A stretch of 64,000 nt of DNA, taken from NCBI GenBank assembly GCA_016192455.1, contig JACPUC010000025.1:20357-84356 (forward strand), in the 5' to 3' direction. Positions 1-11,016 of the stretch are shown piece by piece (position 1 is the first letter of the stretch; each line of letters begins with the position of its first letter). The notes under the pieces are model-generated. The model saw nothing but the letters and a program-made list of their open reading frames with translations, searched no databases and had not been told where the DNA came from. This DNA is from Candidatus Tectimicrobiota bacterium (GTDB lineage: Bacteria > JACPUC01). The position numbers were made by a program, and so were the translations under genes.

Positions 1-1543
<1,543 letters not shown>

Positions 1544-1638
1544 CCGGTATCCCTGCCTGTCAACCCTGTCCGCGATTCCCGCCCGCGCCGTGGGTCAGGT
1601 CGCATCCCAGGCGTCGCGGCCGGCCGCGCCGGTCATCG

Positions 1639-3573
1639 TCAACGCATCACGAAGTAGAGCACGAGCAGCATGGCGCCCAGGACCATGGTCACGGCGTAGC
1701 TCTTCACGTAGCCGGTCTGCAGGCGGCGCAGGGCGCCGCTGGCGCCGCGGATGAGGTCGGCGGCCCCGTTGGCGATGCCATCGATCACCAGCACATCGAA
1801 GCCCCGCCAGAGGATGGTCCCCAACTGCTTCACCGGCCTCACGACGAGGAGGTCGTAAGCTTCGTCGACGAAGTACTTGCCGCATAGCAGCCGATACAGC
1901 CACGCGTTCACCTCGGCCGCCCGCTGCGCCAGCTCCGGCCGCTGCAGGAAGAACCGCCGCGCCATGACGAGGCCGGCGACGGCGATGGCCAGCGACACGA
2001 TCATCATGAAGAGCTCGAAGCCGATCGCCGCATGACCGGCCTCCGCGGCGGCCGCTCCGTGGGCGAGGGGGGCGCGCGCCAGGACAGGCTCCAGGAAGCT
2101 CTTAAAGAGGTTCCCCCCTTGAATGAGGGGCAAGCCGACGAAGCCGCCGAGGATCGACAACACCGCCAGGACCACGAGGGGCCGCGTCATCACCTTCGGC
2201 GACTCATGGATGTGGGCGGCGCGCTCCGCCGACACGCGCGACGGGCCATGGAAGGTGAGATAGATCAGCCGGAACATGTAGAGCGCCGTCAGGAACGCCG
2301 TGAACGCGGCGACCGCCCAGAGGAAGAGGCTCTCCTGCAGGGTCTCCCAGAGAATCTCGTCCTTGCTGAAGAAACCGGCGAAGGGAAAGATGCCGGCGAT
2401 CGCCAGGGCGCCGATCCAGAAGGTGATGCCGGTGGTGCGCAGTTTGGAGAACAATCCCCCCATCCTGCGCAGGTCCTGCTCTCCACCCAGGGCGTGAATG
2501 ACGCTGCCGGAGCCAAGGAATAAGAGCGACTTGAAGAAGGCGTGCGTCATGAGGTGGAAGATGGCGGCGGTGAATGCGCCGACGCCGCAGGCGAGGAACA
2601 TGTAGCCGAGCTGGCTCACCGTCGAATAGGCCAGGACGCGCTTGATGTCGGTCTGCACCAGGCCCATGGTGGCGGCGAAGAAGGCGGTCGCCAGACCGAT
2701 GCCGGCCACCACCGTGAGGCTCAGCGGCGCCAGCGCGAAGAGGGCGCTGGTGCGCACCACCATGTAGACCCCCGCCGTCACCATGGTGGCGGCATGAATG
2801 AGGGCGCTCACCGGGGTGGGACCCTCCATGGCGTCGGGCAGCCAGACGTAGAGCGGAAGCTGCGCCGACTTGCCGGTGGCGCCCACGAAGAGGAGCAGCG
2901 TGATCGCCGTGATCGCCGCGCCGCTGACGACGCCGCTCTGGACGAGCTGCGGCGCCTTGCTGAAGACCGTCGTGAAGTCGAGACTGCCGAAAAGGGCGAA
3001 GATGAGAAAAATGGCCAGAAGGAACCCGAAGTCGCCGACGCGGTTGACGATGAACGCCTTCTTCCCCGCGTCGGCTGCTGATTTCCGTTCGTACCAGAAG
3101 CCGATGAGCAGGTAGGAGCAAAGCCCCACCCCTTCCCAGCCGACGAACAGGAGGAGGAAGTTGTTCGCCAGCACGAGGATCAGCATGGAGAAGATGAAGA
3201 GGTTGAGGTAGACGAAGTAGCGCCGGAAGCCGGGGTCGCCGTGCATGTAGCCGATCGAGTAGACATGGATGATGAAACCGACGCCGGTGACCACGAGCGC
3301 CATGATGATCGAGAGCTGATCAACGAGCAGCCCGAAGCCGGCGGAGAGGCTGCCGGAGGCGATCCACGTATAGACGTTGAGTTCGATGTGGCGTTGCTGC
3401 GGGGGCAGCTTCAGGAGCGCCAGGAACGCGCCCACGGCAACGAGCAAGGCCAGGCCCACCACCGCCGAGGCAAGCCAGCCGATGCCGCGCTCGCTCATCC
3501 TCCCGGTCACGAAGAGGTTGAGGAACACCCCCAGGAGCGGCAGGGCAAGCATGAGCCAGGCAAGATCGAGCAT
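1639..3573 (-). CDS. nuoL: NADH-quinone oxidoreductase subunit L
   Basis: Largest antiporter-like subunit of complex I, with the long lateral helix. The 644-residue protein from MLDLAWLM has about 16 hydrophobic segments and the motifs [36 protein letters not shown] and [15 protein letters not shown]. The ATG at 3573 is preferred over an in-frame TTG at 3597 because AAGGAAGGTG lies just upstream of the ATG and family members start at this point. It sits 45 nt after nuoK and 95 nt before nuoM, so it is part of the nuo operon. Confidence 0.96.
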   Translation of the reverse strand: MLDLAWLMLALPLLGVFLNLFVTGRMSERGIGWLASAVVGLALLVAVGAFLALLKLPPQQRHIELNVYTWIASGSLSAGFGLLVDQLSIIMALVVTGVGFIIHVYSIGYMHGDPGFRRYFVYLNLFIFSMLILVLANNFLLLFVGWEGVGLCSYLLIGFWYERKSAADAGKKAFIVNRVGDFGFLLAIFLIFALFGSLDFTTVFSKAPQLVQSGVVSGAAITAITLLLFVGATGKSAQLPLYVWLPDAMEGPTPVSALIHAATMVTAGVYMVVRTSALFALAPLSLTVVAGIGLATAFFAATMGLVQTDIKRVLAYSTVSQLGYMFLACGVGAFTAAIFHLMTHAFFKSLLFLGSGSVIHALGGEQDLRRMGGLFSKLRTTGITFWIGALAIAGIFPFAGFFSKDEILWETLQESLFLWAVAAFTAFLTALYMFRLIYLTFHGPSRVSAERAAHIHESPKVMTRPLVVLAVLSILGGFVGLPLIQGGNLFKSFLEPVLARAPLAHGAAAAEAGHAAIGFELFMMIVSLAIAVAGLVMARRFFLQRPELAQRAAEVNAWLYRLLCGKYFVDEAYDLLVVRPVKQLGTILWRGFDVLVIDGIANGAADLIRGASGALRRLQTGYVKSYAVTMVLGAMLLVLYFVMR

Positions 3574-3618
3574 GGTGGAAACACCTTCCTTGGACAACGA
3601 GTGGGGAGCAGCGGCAGC

Positions 3619-3930
3619 TCACCCGCGCAGCAAGTTCACCTCATCCACATCCACCGACTCGCGCGAGCGGAAGATCGTCAGGATGATCGCCAGCCCCACC
3701 GCAACCTCCGCCGCGGCCACCGTCATGACGAAAAAGAAGAAAATCTGCCCCGACATCGAGTGCAGGAAGCGGGAGAAGGCGATGAACGACAGGTTCACGC
3801 CGCTGAGCATGATCTCGATGCACATGAAGATGACCAGGGCGTTGCGGCGCAGCAGGACGCCCGCCACGCCGATGCTGAAGACGATGGCGCTGAGGACGAG
3901 GTACCAGGAAAGCGGCACGGTGAAGGACAT
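3619..3930 (-). CDS. nuoK: NADH-quinone oxidoreductase subunit K
   Basis: Small three-helix membrane subunit of complex I, homologous to MrpC. It has 103 residues, the normal family length. Two buried glutamates lie in the helices (CIEIML and AAAEVAVG), matching the conserved proton-pathway residues of NuoK. It starts 4 nt after the nuoJ stop, so the two are probably translationally coupled. Confidence 0.96.
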   Translation of the reverse strand: MSFTVPLSWYLVLSAIVFSIGVAGVLLRRNALVIFMCIEIMLSGVNLSFIAFSRFLHSMSGQIFFFFVMTVAAAEVAVGLAIILTIFRSRESVDVDEVNLLRG

Positions 3931-3934
3931 GGCA

Positions 3935-4489
3935 TCAATCCGCGCGTGAGGAGGCGGCGGGCGGTGGCGACGACGCGCCGAGCGGACGCCGTCGCGCCAG
4001 CACCATGGCCCCGATCATGGCGACGAGGAGCAGGACCGAGGTCGCCTCGAAGAGGAACAGGAAGTCGGTGAAGAGGAGCTTGCCGAAGACCTGCGCGTTG
4101 CCAAGCTCGGCCAGGCGCTGCGGCGTGAACTCCCCCTGCGGCCCCAGCCGCACTTCGCCCGCCACCGTGACGGCCACCAGGCCGAAGAGGATGATCGTCA
4201 GGATGAGACCAAAGAGCTTCTGCCAGCGCAGCTTCGCCTCGGGCGCCTGGCGGTCGCGCACGTTGAGGAGCATGACGACGAAGAGGAAGAGGACCATGAT
4301 GGCGCCGGCATAGACGAGCACCTGGAGCACCGCGATGATCTGCGCCTGCAAGAGCACGAACTGCCCTGCCAAGCCCAGGAACGCCAGGATCAGGAAGAGC
4401 GCGCTGTAGACCGGGTTCCTCTGCGCCACGACCATGAGCGAGGCGCCCACGAGAATCACCGCCAAGATGACGAACATGATGAGTTCCAT
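3935..4489 (-). CDS. nuoJ: NADH-quinone oxidoreductase subunit J
   Basis: Five-helix membrane subunit of complex I, 184 residues from [11 protein letters not shown]. The central [17 protein letters not shown] segment is the diagnostic NuoJ helix. An in-frame GTG at 4498 would add three residues. ATG at 4489 is preferred because it overlaps the stop of a short upstream ORF as TGATG and matches family starts. No Shine-Dalgarno sequence precedes it, which fits coupling to that upstream ORF. The normal upstream neighbour, nuoI, is missing. Confidence 0.93.
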   Translation of the reverse strand: MELIMFVILAVILVGASLMVVAQRNPVYSALFLILAFLGLAGQFVLLQAQIIAVLQVLVYAGAIMVLFLFVVMLLNVRDRQAPEAKLRWQKLFGLILTIILFGLVAVTVAGEVRLGPQGEFTPQRLAELGNAQVFGKLLFTDFLFLFEATSVLLLVAMIGAMVLARRRPLGASSPPPAASSRAD

Positions 4490-4626
4490 CACGCGCACCC
4501 ACGGGATGACGCAGCGCCCTCGCGGAGCTGCGCGTTCTCTCCTCGCTCCGGCCCCGCGGCTCGCCTCGGGAGCCGCGCGCCACCCTGCTTCCTGAACCGC
4601 CTGAAGAGTCCCCTGCCGAGCGGCAT
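4489..4626 (-). CDS. 45-codon ORF in the position of nuoI
   Basis: This ORF starts 17 nt after the nuoH stop and ends with TGA overlapping the nuoJ ATG as TGATG, so it fills the slot where nuoI normally sits. It encodes 45 residues, rich in Arg and Gly, starting MPLGRGLFRRFRK. That faintly recalls the basic amphipathic N-terminus of NuoI proteins, but neither 4Fe-4S CxxCxxCxxxCP motif is present. It could be a remnant of an internally deleted nuoI, a coupling leader for nuoJ, or chance in GC-rich DNA. No function is assigned. Confidence 0.2.
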   Translation of the reverse strand: MPLGRGLFRRFRKQGGARLPRRAAGPERGENAQLREGAASSRGCA

Positions 4627-4643
4627 GGCGCGGCGGCGTCGCC

Positions 4644-5669
4644 CTACACCCACTTCGCCACCACCAGGTAGCCGCTGTAGAAGATGTTGAGGATCGCCAG
4701 CGGCAGGGTGATCTTCCAGCCCAGGCGCATGAGCTGATCGTAGCGGAAGCGCGGCAGCGTCCAGCGCACCCAGACGAAGAAGAAGAGCATTACCCCCACT
4801 TTGAGGACGAAGGCCAGCACCTGCGCGAGACTGAGGAGCAGCGGCGGCAGCCCCGCCTGCTCGAGGTAGGGGACCTGCCAGCCGCCGAGGTAGAGGCTGA
4901 CGACCACCGCGGAGGCGGTGAGCATGTTGGCGTACTCCGCCATGAAGAACATGGCGAACTTCATGCTGCTGTACTCGGTGTGGTAGCCGCCGACCAGCTC
5001 GGGCTCCGCCTCCGGCAGATCGAACGGCAGGCGGTTCGTCTCGGCGAAGACGGCGATGAGGAAGATGATGAACCCCAGCGGCTGCATCCAGAAGTTCCAG
5101 CGCAGGCCGCTCTGCGCCGCGACGATGTCGGGCAGGCGCAGCGATCCCGCCACGATGAGCACCCCGACGGCGGCGAGGCCAAGGGAGAGCTCATAGCTGA
5201 TCATCTGGGCCGAGGCGCGCAAGCCGCCGATGAGCGAGTACTTGCTGTTCGACGACCAGCCCGCCAGGACGACGCCATACACCCCCATGCTCGTCAACGC
5301 GAAGATGTAGAGGAAACCGATATTGACGTTGGCGATGACGAGCGGGATGTCGCGCCCGAAGAGCGGCAGAGTGTTGCCGAAAGGGATGACCGCCATGGTG
5401 ATGAAGGCCGGCACCAGCGCCACCAGCGGCGCCAGCAGGTAGACCGGGCGGTTGACGTAGTGCGGGATGAGGTCCTCCTTGAACATGAACTTCAGGCCGT
5501 CGGCCAGCGGCTGCAGGAGGCCGAAGGGACCCACTCGGTTCGGGCCGCGCCGGTCCTGGATGAAGGCGCTCACGCGGCGCTCCACGAGCGACAGGTAGGC
5601 CACCATGGTCAGGTAGACCCCAAAGACGACGAGGATTTTCACGATGGTGATGAGCAGGTCGGTCATCAT
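4644..5669 (-). CDS. nuoH: NADH-quinone oxidoreductase subunit H
   Basis: Membrane subunit that forms the quinone chamber together with NuoB and NuoD. The 341-residue protein has eight predicted helices, the [21 protein letters not shown] loop region near residues 30-50, and the acidic [17 protein letters not shown] loop that faces the quinone site. The start overlaps the nuoG stop (ATGATGA), so it is coupled to nuoG. All key loops are intact even though NuoB, NuoD and NuoI are not encoded beside it. Confidence 0.96.
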   Translation of the reverse strand: MMTDLLITIVKILVVFGVYLTMVAYLSLVERRVSAFIQDRRGPNRVGPFGLLQPLADGLKFMFKEDLIPHYVNRPVYLLAPLVALVPAFITMAVIPFGNTLPLFGRDIPLVIANVNIGFLYIFALTSMGVYGVVLAGWSSNSKYSLIGGLRASAQMISYELSLGLAAVGVLIVAGSLRLPDIVAAQSGLRWNFWMQPLGFIIFLIAVFAETNRLPFDLPEAEPELVGGYHTEYSSMKFAMFFMAEYANMLTASAVVVSLYLGGWQVPYLEQAGLPPLLLSLAQVLAFVLKVGVMLFFFVWVRWTLPRFRYDQLMRLGWKITLPLAILNIFYSGYLVVAKWV

Positions 5670-7243
5670 GCTTGCAGCGCCACCCCCAGGGAGCCGAGCT
5701 CGGCATAGACCGCCTTGACATAGGCGGGAACTTCCACCGCAATCTCCTGCATGATGTCCGCCGGCGAGTCATAGGCCCACTCCGCCCCGAGCTGCTGGGC
5801 GAGATCGCGGAGGATGCGCCAGTCGGCCCGCGCGTCGCCGGGCGGATGGAAGGCGCGGTGAAGCCGCTGCACGCGGCCGCCGTCGTTCGTGAAGCTCCCG
5901 TCCCGCTCCGGGAAGGCGCTGCCCGCCAGCACCAGATGGGCAAGCTGCGTGGTGGCGGTGGGCAGGATGTCCTGCACGAGAAGGCCCTGCAGCTTGCCGA
6001 GGGCGGCGCGAATGCGGTCGCTCTCCCCAAACTCCCCCACGGGATCTTCGTGCAGCACGTAGAGGACGGAGATTTCCCCCGCCTCGATGCCGGCAAGGAT
6101 GCTCTCCCAGCCCTCCTTCCCGGCGGCCACGCAGCCCAGCTCCCTGGCGCCGCGATAGTTGGGCGACTTGTCGGCCTTGTAGAGGAAGCCGTCGGCGCTC
6201 TCCGGTCCCTTGTCGCGCGGGCGGCAGTCGAGGCGCTTGCCTCCGAGCACCTGGGTGAGAAGTTTGCGAAAGAGGTAGAGCTCCTCGTTGGTGGCGAAGG
6301 GACCGGCCAGCCCCGCCAGGGCTGCCGCCTTGGCGCCTTTCAGCAGCTCCGCCGCCTGGCGCAGGGCGTTCCGCCAGGCCGTGGGGCGCTGCGCCGCGCC
6401 TGACTTCACCAACGGTGTGGCGAGTCGCGTAGCAGCATGGACGTACTTGTACCCCAGCCGCCCCGTGTCGCACATCCAGTGTTCGTTCACGGTGTCGTTG
6501 ATGCGCGGGGTGAGCCGCATGATCTGGCCGTGGCGGTGCCAGACGGTGATGTTGCAGCCGGTGCTGCATCCCGGGCAGATGCTTGCCGTCTGCGCCATCT
6601 CCCAGACGCGCGACTTGAAGCGGTAGTCGCGGTTCGTCAGAGCACCCACGGGGCAGAGATCAATGGTGTTCATCGAGTAGTTGTTGTCGAGCTGCCTGCC
6701 GGGGGAGGTGCCGATCTCCACGTGGTTGCCGCGCTGCAAGAAGCCGAGCTCGGAGGTCTTGGTGATCTCGTCGCAGAAGCGGATGCAGCGGGAGCAGAGG
6801 ATGCAGCGCTCGGCGTCGAGCATGACGCGCGGTCCCACCGGCACGCGCTTGGGTTTGTGGACCTTCTCTTCGATGAAGCGGCTGTACCCCTGGCCGTGCT
6901 CGAAGGCGTAATCCTGCAGCTTGCACTCGCCGCACTGGTCGCAGATGGGGCAGTCGAGGGGATGGTTGACGAGGAGGAACTCCATCACCCCCTGGCGCGC
7001 CTGCACCGCCATCTCGGAGGTGGTCTTCACCACCATGCCGTCGGTCGCCTGGGTGTTGCACGCGATGAGGGGCTTCGGCTGCCCCACCACCTCGACCAGG
7101 CACATGCGGCAGTTGCCGGCGATGGAGAGCTTCTCGTGCCAGCAGTAGTGGGGGATGGTGATGCCGAGCTGCTTGGCGGCCACGATCACCGTGGTGCCGG
7201 GATTAACGGTGATCTCCTTGCCATCTATGGTCACCTTGGGCAT
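5666..7243 (-). CDS. nuoG: NADH-quinone oxidoreductase subunit G (short form)
   Basis: Iron-sulfur subunit of the NADH-oxidising arm, 525 residues and so shorter than the roughly 900-residue enterobacterial form. The 2Fe-2S ligands are C34, C45, C48 and C62. The His-ligated 4Fe-4S cluster is H94, C98, C101 and C107. The next 4Fe-4S cluster uses C147, C150, C153 and C197, with C157 nearby. An additional N7-type motif CPGCSTGC (C223, C226, C230) is followed by a further Cys about 28 residues on. The start at 7243 is preferred because AAGGTGA lies upstream and the 2Fe-2S domain begins there. A much longer N-terminal extension in the same frame overlaps nuoF and has shadow composition. Confidence 0.95.
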   Translation of the reverse strand: MPKVTIDGKEITVNPGTTVIVAAKQLGITIPHYCWHEKLSIAGNCRMCLVEVVGQPKPLIACNTQATDGMVVKTTSEMAVQARQGVMEFLLVNHPLDCPICDQCGECKLQDYAFEHGQGYSRFIEEKVHKPKRVPVGPRVMLDAERCILCSRCIRFCDEITKTSELGFLQRGNHVEIGTSPGRQLDNNYSMNTIDLCPVGALTNRDYRFKSRVWEMAQTASICPGCSTGCNITVWHRHGQIMRLTPRINDTVNEHWMCDTGRLGYKYVHAATRLATPLVKSGAAQRPTAWRNALRQAAELLKGAKAAALAGLAGPFATNEELYLFRKLLTQVLGGKRLDCRPRDKGPESADGFLYKADKSPNYRGARELGCVAAGKEGWESILAGIEAGEISVLYVLHEDPVGEFGESDRIRAALGKLQGLLVQDILPTATTQLAHLVLAGSAFPERDGSFTNDGGRVQRLHRAFHPPGDARADWRILRDLAQQLGAEWAYDSPADIMQEIAVEVPAYVKAVYAELGSLGVALQA

Positions 7244-7278
7244 GGCGTCACCTTGGGCATGAGTGTGCGCTGCTCCCG

Positions 7279-8613
7279 TTACGCTGAGACTTGCACGGGG
7301 ATCAGATCGGCGCGGCGGCCGCCCAGGACCCCCGGCACGGGACCGGGGTCCGGCAGGCCGCTGCCCCGCCGGATGCGCTCCTCGAAGTCGGCGCGAAACC
7401 GGCTGATGTTGTAGCGGATGGGCCAGGCCGCGGCGTCGCCGAAGGGGCAGATGGTGCGCCCTTCCATATTGGCGCAGATCGACAGGAGGAGATCGAGGTC
7501 CTCCATCCTCCCCTGCCCCGCTTCGATGCGGCGCAGAATTTGCGGTATCCAGCCGCTCCCCTCGCGGCAGGGAGTGCACTGCCCGCAGGACTCATGGTGG
7601 TAGAACTCGGCGATGCGCCGGGTGACCGCCACGATGTCGGTGGTCTCATCCATGACGATGATGGCGCCGGTGCCGAAAAGCGAGCTAACCGTTCGCAGGC
7701 CGTCGTGGTCCATCGGCGTGTCGAGCATCTCCGCCGTCAGGATCGGCGTCGAGGAGCCGCCGGGGATCACGCCCTTGATCTTGCGGCCGCCTGGGACGCC
7801 GCCGGCGTGCTCATAGATGATTTCGCGCAGCGGCGTGCCAAGAGGGAGCTCGTAGAGCCCCGGCCGGTTGACGTGGCCGCTGACGCCGAAGAGGGTGGTG
7901 CCTGGGCTTGCCTTGGTGCCCATGCTGCGATACCAATCGGCGCCGTGCTTGATGATGTGGGGCACCGTGCAGAGGGTCTCGACGTTGTTGACCGTCGTCG
8001 GGCAGCCGTACACCCCGTAGCCGGCGGGAAATGGCGGTTTGGGCCTCGGGTAGCCGCGTTTGCCCTCCAGCGACTCCATGAGTGCCGTCTCTTCGCCGCA
8101 GATGTAGGCACCGGCGCCGCGGTAGAGGATGATGTCGATGTCGTGCCCGGTGCCGTCGAGGTTCTGTCCCACAAACCCCCGAGCGCGCGCCTCCTCGAGG
8201 GCCGCGCTGAGGCGCCGGTAGCCCAGGCCGAACTCCCCCCGCACATAGACGAAGGCCAACTTCGAGCGAATGGCGTAGGCGCCGATGATGATGCCTTCGA
8301 TGAGGCTGTGGGGATCGGTCTCGATGATCTTGCGGTCCTTGAAGGTGCCCGGCTCCCCCTCGTCGGCGTTGCAGCAGAGGTAGTGCGGCTTCTTCGGCTC
8401 CTTCGGCATGAAGCTCCACTTCACGCCGGTGGGAAAGCCGGCCCCGCCCCGGCCGCGCAGGCCGGAGGCCTTCACGACCTCGACGACCTCCTCGACCGTC
8501 AGGCGCAGCGCCTTCTTCAGGCCCTCGTAACCGCCGCGCTCGATGAAGACGTCGATCGTCTCGGCGTTCGGCACCTCGAAGTTCTTGCTGATGATCCTGA
8601 TCTGCTCAGCCAT
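7279..8613 (-). CDS. nuoF: NADH-quinone oxidoreductase subunit F
   Basis: Subunit that binds NADH and FMN and holds the N3 4Fe-4S cluster. It has 444 residues from MAEQIRIISKNFEV. GLRGRGGAGFPTGVKW is the FMN/NADH glycine-rich loop, CNADEGEPGTFKDR follows, and ESCGQCTPCREG plus a downstream TICPFGDA supply the cluster cysteines. The start at 8613 was chosen over an in-frame upstream codon at 8667 because the extra residues are low-complexity. It lies 76 nt after nuoE and 35 nt before nuoG. Confidence 0.97.
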   Translation of the reverse strand: MAEQIRIISKNFEVPNAETIDVFIERGGYEGLKKALRLTVEEVVEVVKASGLRGRGGAGFPTGVKWSFMPKEPKKPHYLCCNADEGEPGTFKDRKIIETDPHSLIEGIIIGAYAIRSKLAFVYVRGEFGLGYRRLSAALEEARARGFVGQNLDGTGHDIDIILYRGAGAYICGEETALMESLEGKRGYPRPKPPFPAGYGVYGCPTTVNNVETLCTVPHIIKHGADWYRSMGTKASPGTTLFGVSGHVNRPGLYELPLGTPLREIIYEHAGGVPGGRKIKGVIPGGSSTPILTAEMLDTPMDHDGLRTVSSLFGTGAIIVMDETTDIVAVTRRIAEFYHHESCGQCTPCREGSGWIPQILRRIEAGQGRMEDLDLLLSICANMEGRTICPFGDAAAWPIRYNISRFRADFEERIRRGSGLPDPGPVPGVLGGRRADLIPVQVSA

Positions 8614-8689
8614 TGCTACGCCGCCGGCGCCTCCATGCGCTTCGCTCGGCCGGGGTGCTCCCAGCACGCTCGCTCTGCCCCATCGCTGC

Positions 8690-9154
8690 TCAGGGAAGCT
8701 CCGCGAGGTAGGCCGTGAGTCGTTCCGTCGAGAGATTCTCCACGTAGTCGCTGTTCACCTGCATGGCGGGCGCTCCGCCGCAGGCAGCCAGGCACTCGAC
8801 CGTGCTCACGCTGAAGCGCTGGTCGGCGGTCGTCTCACCCGGCTTGATGCCAAGCTTCTTCTGGATCGCCTGGAGAATCTCGCCGCTGTTCCGCAGCATG
8901 CAGGCGATGTTCGTGCAGACCTGCAGGTGGTAGCGGCCCACCGGCTTCTTGTTGAAGAGGGTATAGAAGGAGGCAACCTCGTGCACTTTGATCGGCGGCA
9001 GTCCGAGGAGCTCGGCCACGTAGTCCTGCGCCTGCGGCGACAGCCAGCCCAGCTCCTCCTGCACGAGGTGGAGCACGGGCAGCACGGCCGAGCGCTTCTG
9101 CGGGAAGCGCGCGATGGTGTCGCGAATCTTCGTCAACTGCTCCTCGGAGACCAT
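8690..9154 (-). CDS. nuoE: NADH-quinone oxidoreductase subunit E
   Basis: Thioredoxin-fold 2Fe-2S subunit (N1a cluster) of the dehydrogenase arm, 154 residues. The cluster ligands are visible as VCTNIAC and, about 35 residues later, ECLAACGGAP. The N-terminal helical part HLVQEELGWLSPQAQDYVAE is typical. Upstream there is a 129-nt gap after nuoC where nuoD would normally lie. Confidence 0.96.
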   Translation of the reverse strand: MVSEEQLTKIRDTIARFPQKRSAVLPVLHLVQEELGWLSPQAQDYVAELLGLPPIKVHEVASFYTLFNKKPVGRYHLQVCTNIACMLRNSGEILQAIQKKLGIKPGETTADQRFSVSTVECLAACGGAPAMQVNSDYVENLSTERLTAYLAELP

Positions 9155-9283
9155 GGCTCTTCTGCTCTTGCTCCTGTCACCGTACCCGGCGTGCCGACGG
9201 TGAGGATCGCGGCGGTTGCCTGGGGTAGCTCCGTTCCATCTCGCCCATGCGGCGCGAGGAATCGCCTGCCGCCGCCGGGCAAC

Positions 9284-9748
9284 TCACCGGCCCTGCAAGG
9301 GAAACTCCTTCCGCAGCGGAAAGTCGGTGAAGTCTTCCGGCATGAGGATGCGACGAAGATCAGGGTGGCCCTCGAACTGGATGCCGAAGAGGTCGTAGGT
9401 CTCCCGTTCATGCCAGTTGGCTGCCGGCCAGAGACTGGTCAGCGAGGGCAGGGATGGATGCTCGGCCGGCACATCGGCCTTCAGCCGCAAGCGGGCATTG
9501 CCGAGAAAGGAGTAGAGGTGGTAGACGACGGTGAAGACGTTGCGCTGCTGCACGTAGTCAGCCGCCGTCACGTCGGTCAGCATCTCGAAGCGCAGCTCGG
9601 GATCATCCCGCAGAACGCGGCAGATGTCCACCAGGCGCGCCGCCGCCACGAGCACCGTCATCTCGCCGCGGAACTCCTGCACCTCGCGGAGCGCCTCTCC
9701 GAACCGCTCTCTCAGCTTCATCACCGCGCGCTCAGCATGCTCCTCCAT
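9284..9748 (-). CDS. nuoC: NADH-quinone oxidoreductase subunit C
   Basis: 30-kDa-type subunit of the connecting arm, 154 residues. The family signature WHERETYDLFGIQFEGHPDL followed by RRILMPEDF is intact at residues ~110-140. In intact complexes NuoC packs against NuoD, and in several phyla the two are fused. Here no nuoD follows. The end of the protein is normal, so this is a standalone NuoC and not a truncated NuoCD. Confidence 0.95.
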   Translation of the reverse strand: MEEHAERAVMKLRERFGEALREVQEFRGEMTVLVAAARLVDICRVLRDDPELRFEMLTDVTAADYVQQRNVFTVVYHLYSFLGNARLRLKADVPAEHPSLPSLTSLWPAANWHERETYDLFGIQFEGHPDLRRILMPEDFTDFPLRKEFPLQGR

Positions 9749-10019
9749 GGGTCATCCAACTTGCTCTGAGGTGGGAATCAATGAGTGATCGTCGGGTGAA
9801 CGAGGGGGTGAGCGCCGCTCCGCCCGCTCTCAGGCATCCAGCTTAGCGCCGCATCCCACGCGGATTGCTCGACTGTCTCGGCGGCCCTGGCCGGCGCTCG
9901 AGCCGCCGCTCCGGCCCCGTGCTGGCTACCGGCGTCCGGTGCGCCTCCGAGCCGGAAGCTGGCGTTCCGAGGTCTCGCAGAGGTTGCCACGCCCCCGACG
10001 GCCCCGTCTCTTGCCCCGG

Positions 10020-10376
10020 TTAATCCCACTCCAGCGCCCCCCGGCGCCACACGTAGACGTAGCCAAGGAGCAGGATCACCAGAAAGATGGCCATGGAAAC
10101 GAAACCGAACAAGCCCAATTCCCGCAGCACGATCGCCCACGGGAAGAGCGGCACCGCTTCAATATCGAAGAGCACGAAGAGGACCGCAATGAGGTAGAAG
10201 CGGATGGAGAGGCGCAGGGTGCCGGAACCACGGGGAACCACGCCGCACTCGTAGGCCGCGAGCTTCTCGACGGATGGCTTGCGCGGCCCCATAAGGTGCG
10301 TGAGGACGAGCACGAGCAGCCCAAAGCCCGTGGCGAGGACGATGAGGATGAGGATCGGCACGAAGGTTTCTTCCAT
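10020..10376 (-). CDS. nuoA: NADH-quinone oxidoreductase subunit A
   Basis: First gene of the complex I operon as seen here. It encodes a three-helix membrane subunit of 118 residues. The conserved loop YECGVVPRGSG with its cysteine and the acidic helix VLFVLFDIEAVPLFPWA are diagnostic. ATG at 10376 is preferred over GTG at 10379. A 271-nt gap separates it from nuoC. nuoB is normally there and would need about 480 nt. I see no NuoB motif (tandem CC or GCP) in any frame of the gap. Confidence 0.95.
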   Translation of the reverse strand: MEETFVPILILIVLATGFGLLVLVLTHLMGPRKPSVEKLAAYECGVVPRGSGTLRLSIRFYLIAVLFVLFDIEAVPLFPWAIVLRELGLFGFVSMAIFLVILLLGYVYVWRRGALEWD

Positions 10377-10525
10377 CACTCAGCCCGTCTCGAACCGTCC
10401 GGCAGTGCCCGCTCGCCCACCGCTCTGGGATTCCTACCGCGCGGCAGGAAGCCTACCGCATCCGATCCCTCTTCGTCAAGCAAATTACCAGGCAGCAGTG
10501 CGCCACAGCACTGCCATGCCTCTCC

Positions 10526-10938
10526 TCAGACAGCCAAGCTCGCCTCAATGCCGGCCAGGGCGACGCGCTCATCATCCTCCGAGCTGGCGCCGCTGACGCC
10601 GACGCCCCCACGACCCGACCATCCTCGTCGATGACACAGCCGCCGGCAACGGGGATGATCTTGCCCTCGCTCAAGCTGGCGAGGCTGGTGAAGAACGCCG
10701 GGTTCGCCGCCGCCCGCTCCGCCGTGGCGCTGGTCGGCCGCTGGAAGGCCACCGCGGAAAACGCCTTGCCGATGGCGATGTGCGGCCGAAAGAAGCTGGC
10801 TCCATCTTCGCGCGCCAGCGCCACCAGGGCGCCTCCGGCATCCACCACGGCGATGCAGAGGGGTGGCAAACGGAGATCGCGGCCCCGCCGCAACCCCGCC
10901 TCGATGATCGCCTGGGCGCGCTTCAGCGTCAGAGCCAT
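10526..10938 (-). pseudogene. GlcG/HbpS family protein, frameshifted
   Basis: The reading frame from ATG at 10938 (MALTLKRAQAIIEAGL) matches the GlcG/HbpS (DUF336) fold: CIAVVDAGGALVALARED, then HIAIGKAFSAVAF and IIPVAGGCVIDEDGRVVG. At a run of five G (10605-10609 on the plus strand as C) the frame is lost. The expected C-terminus GVGVSGASSEDDERVALAGIEA continues in the next frame to a TGA at 10526, so one missing base explains it. It is either a real frameshift or a homopolymer sequencing error. Members bind haem or act as small accessory proteins; the substrate here is unknown. It lies directly downstream of the lactonase gene on the same strand. Confidence 0.75.
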
Positions 10939-11016
10939 GCCGCTCCCCCGCCGCGCCGCCCGGCGCCCCATGGGCCGCGCTCCGGGCGCTTCCCGGCTCC
11001 CAGCGCCGCCACTCTC

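Noticed and set aside
4544..4556. 13-mer CGCTCCGGCCCCG shared with 9907-9919 as a sign of related deletion scars
   Set aside because: Short G/C-only words recur by chance at this base composition, and the flanks do not match.
9155..9283. Possible nuoD remnant between nuoC and nuoE
   Set aside because: Only a 23-codon frame without the GPQHP-type NuoD motif is present.
9749..10019. Possible nuoB remnant between nuoA and nuoC
   Set aside because: No CC, GCP or other NuoB motif is found in any frame; only Ala/Arg-rich translation is seen.
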